From the NCBI GenBank assembly GCA_038373865.1, contig JAXGGA010006583.1:1-64000 (forward strand): DNA of 64,000 bases, read 5' to 3'. Positions 57,301 through 64,000 of the stretch are shown one piece after another. Position 1 is the first letter of the stretch. Each line of letters starts with the position of its first letter. Under the pieces are notes generated by a model. That model made no database searches. It was not told the origin of the DNA and saw only the letters and a list, made by a program, of their open reading frames with translations. The stretch comes from Uloborus plumipes. Lineage: Eukaryota > Arthropoda > Arachnida > Araneae > Uloboridae. The position numbers were made by a program, and so were the translations under genes.

Positions 57301-58286
57301 TTGATTGCATATGTAAAGCACTTAGAATATACAGATGTTATTTATTTATCCACTGTAGCGGCAGGTAATCTCGTTGTTGAAGCTTTCTGTAATAAGAAAT
57401 TTTAGCATTAAAACTTATAGCATAGAAATTATCTACATTTTCTATACTTAAGTATGCTAAAATGTTTTTACATTTATTTTGTAATGTTTCATCCTAAAAT
57501 TAAAAAGGTTAGTTTGACATCAATTTAATATGATTTTAAATTTAAAAAAAGAAAAAAATGTACAAAATATTTAAAATTTATTTAATATTCTGCTCCATTT
57601 ATCTTAAACTTGCACAAGCAATAATCAACTGCTTTGAAATTAAAATAAAATATCTTTTTTGAAACGATATTTACAACATACTAACTGAATGGATAATTTT
57701 AAAAAGTGCTTAAGTTCCATTAAAAAAATTGGAATTTACGCCTTTTTTAAAATTATTGATTTAATTCTAGGAGCATTTTTCTTATAAAAGACAAAATAAA
57801 AGTTAAAAACAGAAAAACACTATTCCAAGAAAAATTTGCTTTCAAAAACATCCTATTCTTTTTTAAATTATGTATTAAAATGAGAAAAGATTAGTTTATG
57901 TGTATGAAGAAAGCAAACAAAATTATAATTCATATTATATAATTAAATTAAATGCAAGAAAAAGAAGGGAATGCGAATAATTGTCAAGAAATACATCAGA
58001 AGAAAAGTTTTTAAATATTTAAGAAGTCCCCCCCCCCCCTCTTCCCCCTAGAATAATGTAATTGACTCAGAAATAAGCTCATCAACTGTGCAGTAAAACT
58101 AAACAAAAATTGAATTATTTAAAAAACTACATCAATATAAAATACATTATTCATTCTAATTATTATCATACTCATTTTTCCTCACAATAGTAGAAAGTTC
58201 TTTGGAAATGTCTTTGTGTAAATTGAATACCAATGAATAAGTGAGGTGAAGTGACTAACTTCTTGCTTAACTGTGTGACAAATGCA

Positions 58287-58340
58287 AAAAAAAAAAAAAA
58301 ATAAATAAATAAATAAATAATGATGATAATAATAATAATA
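58287..58340. repeat. A-rich and AAAT/ATA simple repeat
   Basis: Poly-A followed by AAAT units and then ATA units. Confidence 0.85.
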
Positions 58341-58576
58341 AATAAAGTAATTAGGACAAAGCCAACTCTTTTTCTCCTCCTAATAGAGCTGAATTTTTAT
58401 GCACTAAAGAAAGTGTTTGAAACATTGAATAAATATAACCAATTTATAAATGTAGATATATTTTTATGGTTTATTTTTGGATCAGTTTACACAATCAAAC
58501 TCTTTACATTGCTTATTTTTATCACATCAGGATTTAAGTGCGATAAGGGTAAAGTACCAGATGGTTTACTTCACCA

Positions 58577-58660
58577 GTGTTCTAGTTACTCAATAGATGG
58601 GGCCACCTAAATCAATTGTTCTTTATAGTTTACGTGGTGCCATCTATGAAGTAACTAAAA
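58577..58660. repeat. Inverted repeat around CCATCTAT/ATAGATGG
   Basis: TAGTTACTCAATAGATGGGG-CCAC is mirrored by GTGG-TGCCATCTATGAAGTAAC about 30 nt later. Confidence 0.5.
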
Positions 58661-58713
58661 ACTAGAGCGGTAGACGGCCAACCACAGTTTACAAGCATTT
58701 AATTTGCAACTAA

Positions 58714-58908
58714 GGACCGAATTCAAGTGAAACACCATTGCAATCGCTTCGAGGCGATCGCAATAGACCAAAATTGCAATCGCCACTGGAAGTCGCCCGA
58801 TAGAATCGTATCTCGTAGCGATTGTAACGTTTCACTTGAATCCAAATTTAGGAATTTGCGATTGCATTGGTGAGTTGCGATCGTCCGTGTTTCACTTGAA
58901 TACTGTAC
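58714..58908. mobile_element. Short PIF-like MITE relative (195 bp)
   Basis: TAA flanks both sides (58711-58713, 58909-58911). Ends contain GAATTCAAGTGAAACA and its complement, and the interior repeats GCGATTGCA/TGCAATCGC words. The last ~60 bp match the end of 21545-21856. The CAAGTGAAACA-type motif occurs several times internally. Confidence 0.65.
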
Positions 58909-58911
58909 TAA

Positions 58912-60536
58912 GGCAGGAAAATAATAAAATAAACAATATTGAAACATATTTTAAAAAACATCGCATGTACGTGATTTACGATCAAAATGAAGTTATTTTT
59001 TCAATGCAAAAAAAGTTTTAAGATTGTAACGTTCAGCAGCAACGCAATCAAAAAACAGTTGGCGCTTTTTCATTAACATAAAAACTTTGCATCTTAAAAA
59101 TAAACAAACGTCTCTACACTATCGTCAAGGGGGTGGGTGGTTAGGGGGAGAGATAAAACGCTAGGAAACTGATTTGATTGAGGGGGAAATGGCTTTCCAG
59201 AAATGATATCGTTGATGCTATGTCTCAAGTTCCCGAAACTGGATGGGCACTATAAAGGAAATGAAAACTTGGAATCATCGCCGATTTTTACTTTGACAGA
59301 AAATTCGATAAATTGTGTAACCAGAAAATGAGTCATCACTCAGATAATAGTGTCAATATTGCGCATACAATAGATTGTGCAAAGACGTATGTATACTACA
59401 GGTATGATTTATAAGTTGTACAAAAGATTTATAAGTAGTTAAAAGGCTAAACGATCAATGCAAGGTAATGAATTGAAAATACAAAAATTACCACTTTCGC
59501 TAATGCACTAATAAATTCAAATGTTGTTATAACAGTAAAATCAGAATTTCTACAAAATTAAAACTATTTAATGGAAATTCACAGTAACTTGCAAATAAAA
59601 GTTTTTTTGCAACTAAAAACGAAAAACCAAGCAAGGAATTTTATCATAGAAGTTAACAGTCGCCGATCGATATAATGAAGTTCTACGAAAATAGAGTAGG
59701 GAGAATCGGCAGCGGTAAGGAATAACCGATCGATAAACAGGGAAAGGAGGGAAATTCTAGAACTGCAGAAATAATGCCGCATGATTCCTTTTTGACTTTC
59801 ATTCTTAATCATTTTTCCCAGCAGAAATTATTCAACATTCTAAGCAGTTAAGTATTTTCTGTAAAACTCATCCATGTTAAACAGTTATGAAATCGATAAA
59901 AATGCAAATTTAAAGTTATATAGCAGTTTTTTTTTACTTCAAAAAAAAAAAAAAAAAAACAAATGGCAACTATATTTAGACAACTTTCGCTGGAAACATG
60001 CGATTTAAATTGGCACTAAAAAGAGCAAAGGAGTAGCTTCAACAAAGAATCTAAGTGAGTATAGTCTATACTATAAAAAACTATACACATTTTTATTCAT
60101 CGAAAATCCTTAAAGAAAAATACAGCATGGAATCTTTTATAATGCTATTGCAGTAATACTAATTTTAAAAGAATCTATTTTATTCCGAATAATGTTGACA
60201 AGACAAGCTAAGGGAGTAATCATTAGAAATGATTGTGTAGCTTTCAAACGAAGTTACGATCTTTAAACTCGATTTCATTCAAAATTCAATGTATCTCAAG
60301 ATTTCTTATTTTTTCATATAAGTAGTGTTTGAATAGTTTTTGTAGCCAGCATTTTTCAAAATATTCGTTTACTTGCAATACACCGTTTACTTATTTATTT
60401 TTAACGAGACAATTACAAAGCCAATATTGCCACCAAGGATAAACTAAGTGTAAAAGCACGTAATAAATTTACACCCGGTGGCTTTACTCCCCCCCCCCCC
60501 CCGTTACCCTCTAGACTACAAAGTCAAAAGATTTTT
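58912..60536. other. AT-rich spacer, nothing recognised
   Basis: A somewhat GC-richer patch at ~59650-59780 has GATCGAT words; no gene or repeat could be supported. A C-tract occurs at ~60489-60502. Confidence 0.3.
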
Positions 60537-60735
60537 TGGGGGCTTTCCATAAATGTCATTTTTTTTCAACGTTTTTGATCCCCTCCCCCTTTGTCACTAA
60601 ATGTCACACTAACATACGAATAAAAAATGCGTGACGTCACGCTTCTTGTTATCCCCTCCCTCCCCCTAGTTACAATTTCATGACCCCTCCCCTATCCCCT
60701 CAAAGCATGACATCATTTGTGGATAACGGCCCTTA
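60537..60735. repeat. Foldback-type repeat, third copy (~200 bp)
   Basis: GGGGGCTTTCCATAAATGTCA at the left and TGACATCATTTGTGGATAAC at the right are mirrored, with CTCCCCCTTTGTCACTAAAT and GTGACGTCACGCTT inside. This is the shortest and most compact of the three copies. Confidence 0.6.
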
Positions 60736-61375
60736 AAGAACAAATAAAACTAATACTTGAATTTATGAAATTCAACATCGGTAAAATCATTTGAAAGTTA
60801 TAATTGTATTACTCAAGCTAAATGCTTTCTAAGCCACCCCGCCCCCGCCCCCACCACGAGAATTTGAAGTTGATTCAATAAATAATGTTTTCAACGGGAA
60901 TTTAAATAAACATTTTCCTGTCCTTCAAATTTCGTCAAAAAAACCTAAAGATAAAACTTAGCTTTTAATATTTTCACCAATGCTGTCAGGATTGTTTTCT
61001 CTGTCTTCTTTTATCAATTTCTTTAAAATTCTACAAAATTTTTCATCACTCATATTTTTCGGCACCACTCATAATTATTATGTAGGTAAACCACATCGCA
61101 AACATTTGCCCCAAACGATATTTTTCAGCAAACTTTCCTCGGGTATCTCGGGGAAAACGCATCGACATGATGTTTGATGAAATCAAATAAAATCACGGAT
61201 TCTAAAAAATACTTTTGTATTTTTAATCAATGTATTTTGTATTGTGTATAACAGAGAAAGTGATGAGAAACATCATAAAAACAAAGCAGATGCTAAAAGA
61301 TTGCTGCATAGTAACAGCAAAGAGCTAAACTACGCATGACACGATGTTTGAGAAAAGGCAAATACCGTGCGAGAC
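60736..61375. other. Spacer, nothing recognised
   Basis: No supported feature. Confidence 0.3.
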
Positions 61376-61378
61376 TTA

Positions 61379-61665
61379 GGCAGGGATTCAAGTGAAACAC
61401 CATTGCAATCGCTACTGGAAGTGAATTACATTATCATCAACTTAACTTGGCACTGACGTCACTACGGGTGGAGCCAATAAGAGCTCACAAGCAGTCAGTG
61501 ATCTCCTCTTATTCGCCAAGTAGGCTGTGACGTTTTATCTAGCTCGTTTTTCATAGGCGAACGTCACGCTGACGTCACGATGTTTTTATCAAGAAACGTT
61601 CTAATGTAATTCATTTCCAGTAGCGATTGTAATTTGCAATCGCCTGTTTCACTTGAATTCCTGCC
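61379..61665 (-). mobile_element. PIF/Harbinger-like MITE, copy 3 (287 bp, inverted)
   Basis: Flanked by TTA at 61376-61378 and 61666-61668. Ends GGCAGGGATTCAAGTGAAAC and complement; the interior is the reverse of 10747-11048, with the GCCAAGTAGGCTGTGACGTT block intact. Confidence 0.8.
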
Positions 61666-61911
61666 TTAATTATGGAGACTGTTACTTATCTACATAATTT
61701 ACACCCCCCCCTCCCACACACACAAAAGTTGAAAGAAATTATTTAAAAACGACTCTGTGGGCCCAAAACTAACAACTCCTTCATCTGCAGAAAAAGAAGC
61801 CAGATCAACCATCAAAAAAAAAAAAAAAAGGAGATTCCACTCTAGAGGCAGAGAAATGAATGACTAGCAACATATTTCAATTCAAGATTATTATACTATA
61901 CTTTTAAACAT

Positions 61912-62296
61912 AAGCGTAGCGTCGGGGGGCACGTGCCCCCCCCCCCCCCCCCCAACTTGTTGGACACTTAAAATTTAGAACCTGGAAGTTCTACAGATGA
62001 AAACGAAAATCATAATCATTTTCTTTTTTTTTTTCATTTACCCGTGTTGGGGGGGGGGGGGGGCAAAAGGAATATAGGCTCACTGTCAAAATTTTCAATG
62101 TTTAACAGTTTATTTTTCCGAAACGGGGACGAAAATCATCAGAAAGATTGTTTCCGTTTTCGTTACCGGTTACTAACTAACGTAGCCAGAATTACCGTCT
62201 AGAAGGAATTTTTTTAGTTAAAACAAGTCTTTAGGATTGCCAATAATGTTAAATGCAAGGCCTCTGAGGAGTGTGCCCCCCCCCTCCCCCAGGGTA
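61912..62296. repeat. Degenerate element with G/C-tract ends
   Basis: GCGTAGCGTCGGGGGGCACG at the left faces GTGTGCCCC...CAGGGTACGCC at the right, with a G-run in the middle (62048-62063). The CGTAGC start relates it to the CAGTGGCGTA-type ends elsewhere. Confidence 0.4.
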
Positions 62297-62708
62297 CGCC
62301 AGATTTTATATTGACCTTCTCAAGGCTTGATGTATTACTAAAATAATAATTCGGAGAAGTGTAGCATCATAAATCATGTTATTTTGTGTAGACAATGAGA
62401 AGCAAAAGTATGTAAATGGGAAAATTCAAGTTTTGAGTAAACGCGTTTAAAGATCAGACCTTAGGTAGGCTTTCATTGGAAAAGTTATGTTATAGAGCAG
62501 CACATTTTCCAGGGCTACTAGTATCATCTCTAGACACAAAACAGATAAGAGGTTCTCCTATTATTTACTTTAGTTGTCTACAAATTTTTAATTTTGGTAG
62601 TTGCATCCCTTTGCTTTTGACTGTCTCATATGAACCTTTTTCAAGCATAAATTTTTTAATTCTATGTTACTGTTTGTCATATTAAAAAATAATTTAAAGT
62701 AGAAAATA
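62297..62708. other. Spacer, nothing recognised
   Basis: No supported feature. Confidence 0.3.
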
Positions 62709-62710
62709 CG

Positions 62711-62839
62711 TGCAATACACCGCCAGCTCGGTCATTTCGATCCATGGACTGCAGTTTCGCGCTTATTGTCGCGTGTGCGCACAATAAGCGCGAAACTGCA
62801 GTCCATGGATCGAAATGGCCGAGTTGGTGGTGTATTGCA
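62711..62839. repeat. 129-bp near-perfect hairpin
   Basis: TGCAATACACCGCCAGCTCG and the following ~42 bases are mirrored to the right with only about three differences, leaving a loop of a few bases at ~62773-62776. The stem is GC-richer than the flanks. No target duplication was found. Confidence 0.85.
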
Positions 62840-62973
62840 TGTTGCCTTAGCCCTTGCTTAGAGGCGGTTACTCACTGCTTTATAGAAAATACGTTTTTCA
62901 CAAAATCTGGCTCATTTAAGAGAGAAAAAGATAGAGGCAGGGGTTAGTCTAGAGAGAAATTAGATCCGTTAAA

Positions 62974-63105
62974 GAATCCTTCACAAAATTCAGTCACTCA
63001 GAAAAGGATCCTTCACAAAATCCAGTGACTCAAAAATGGACCTTTCACAAAAATCCCACACTCGAAAACTGAATCTCCACAGAAATCCGAAACGATCGGG
63101 AATAT
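62974..63105 (+). repeat. 32-33-bp tandem repeat, ~4 imperfect copies
   Basis: Units start at 62974, 63007, 63039 and 63071 with the pattern GRATCCTTCACAAAATYCAG followed by an ACTCA-A tail. Looser CACAAAATTNC words continue to ~63190. Confidence 0.65.
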
Positions 63106-63190
63106 TTCTTGCCGTAACCTATTTTTCACAAAATTACGAATTAGTTTTCACACAATTCCAAACTATTTTTCAAAAAATTCCAAAACAGGA

Positions 63191-64000
63191 CCTTGGTCAA
63201 ATATCCTGGATTGACTCCTGAGAGGGGAGGAGAAAGAGATAAAAGACGATCTCTTTATCTTAGGTAATGCAGTGAAAGTAAATTTTTACAATAAAATATG
63301 GATTTTCGCCCAGAATTGATTTTTTATCTTCCCAAATCCAAAAATTCAATTTTTAAACGCTTTTTTCTAGCATTTGTCAGTTGTCATATCAAAGAAAAAT
63401 TGAATGCCGAATTCAGGCTAACAACTGGAAAAACTCATAATGCATAGTAAAGAAAAATACATCATTAATTCATGTTTAAAAATTATTTTACATTTCGTAG
63501 TTTGTATAGTAGTTGAGTAAATTGTTAAACACATGTTTGTACTTAAAAGCTATGACAAACTGAAGAAGACTTATGATTTAACGTCGATCGTAATCAAAAG
63601 CTTTTTCTTTTTCTTCTTTTTTTTTCCAAACTTACTTTTGAATCTTTTCAACTTTAGGCATTGTAATGTAACTTATTCCTGATTGAGCAAAGATATTTAT
63701 AACTTTTTTTTGTCTCTCTTTTTCCTTTTTTTAATTGATATAATTTTAATTTAGTTCGTTGTTTGCTATTTTTTGCTTCAGTTGTGTTTTCATAATGTTA
63801 ATAAGTACGTTTTACATGACTTTTTTTCCCTTGCCTTTATATTTCTTTTGTTTTGCAAAGAGTAATCCATTTCTTCCTATATTGGATATCAAGTTGAGTC
63901 ACTAGTGTCAAAAGGTAGTGTTCCTAACTGCTACTGAAAGTTTTACCCTTAAAATTACTTTGTTAAATATTCAACATTTCAGCAATTTTTCAAATTTAAT
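63191..64000. other. AT-rich end of the window, nothing recognised
   Basis: T-tracts only; no supported gene. Confidence 0.35.

Larger units (their letters stand above)
51156..58020. other. 6.9 kb of AT-rich DNA, the quietest part of the window
   Basis: No gene, recognisable transposon or GC island seen. Contents are homopolymer T or A tracts (52580-52601, 55700-55723), an ATT repeat near 51221-51240, a 25-bp direct duplication at 52036-52085 and a ~30-bp duplication at 54334-54397. It could be an intron or intergenic DNA. Confidence 0.45.

Overview
The window reads as an AT-rich, intron-and-intergenic stretch of an animal nuclear genome, most likely an arthropod (arachnid-like by the mix of DNA transposons; the taxon is an inference). 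The reasons are the very low density of open frames, eukaryote-type DNA transposons (Tc1/mariner, Helitron, hAT-, PIF/Harbinger- and pogo-like), splice-like signals, long homopolymer and G/C tracts, and the absence of operons or ribosome binding sites. Only one complete, uninterrupted protein gene is certain: the Tc1/mariner transposase at 19540-20583 (minus strand), inside an intact 1,218-bp element. Its catalytic residues are spaced D-D-36-E, which fits the Incomer (DD36E) family.

Layout. 1-5.2 kb: non-autonomous transposons (pogo-like, hAT-like with an 8-bp target duplication, a MITE nested inside another inverted-repeat element, and a 635-bp foldback with a 10-bp duplication). 5.2-10.7 kb: mostly unannotated, with two GC-richer islands. 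10.7-19 kb: dense nested transposons, namely a PIF-like MITE, a 419-bp foldback, two related non-autonomous Helitrons (one carrying a ~110-125-bp minisatellite, one an internal duplication), and two opposed Tc1 fossils of which one is split by a palindromic MITE. 19.3-21.9 kb: the intact DD36E transposon, inserted in an older repeat whose empty copy survives at 29.7-29.9 kb, then a second PIF-like MITE. 22-28 kb: mostly AT-rich with TA microsatellites. 28.0-29.2 kb: a mariner-superfamily element with ~190-bp inverted repeats that has lost its catalytic core. 32.7-35.5 kb: a Tc1 element with perfect 49-bp inverted repeats but two premature stops, sitting inside a foldback repeat, itself between two ~220-bp direct repeats. 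35.7-46.4 kb: repeat ends with long G/C tracts, plus the best host-gene evidence in the window, a first coding exon with a consensus splice donor at 39290-39370 (minus strand). 46-58 kb: the quietest part, AT-rich with small tandem repeats. 58-64 kb: further MITEs, hairpins and tandem repeats.

The content is a stratified graveyard of class II transposons around one apparently competent copy. The autonomous DD36E transposase could only be expected to mobilise elements sharing its own ends; none of the other elements here do. No ribosomal RNA gene, convincing functional tRNA, CRISPR array, reverse transcriptase or viral gene was seen. All homology statements rest on reading by eye; no database search was possible.
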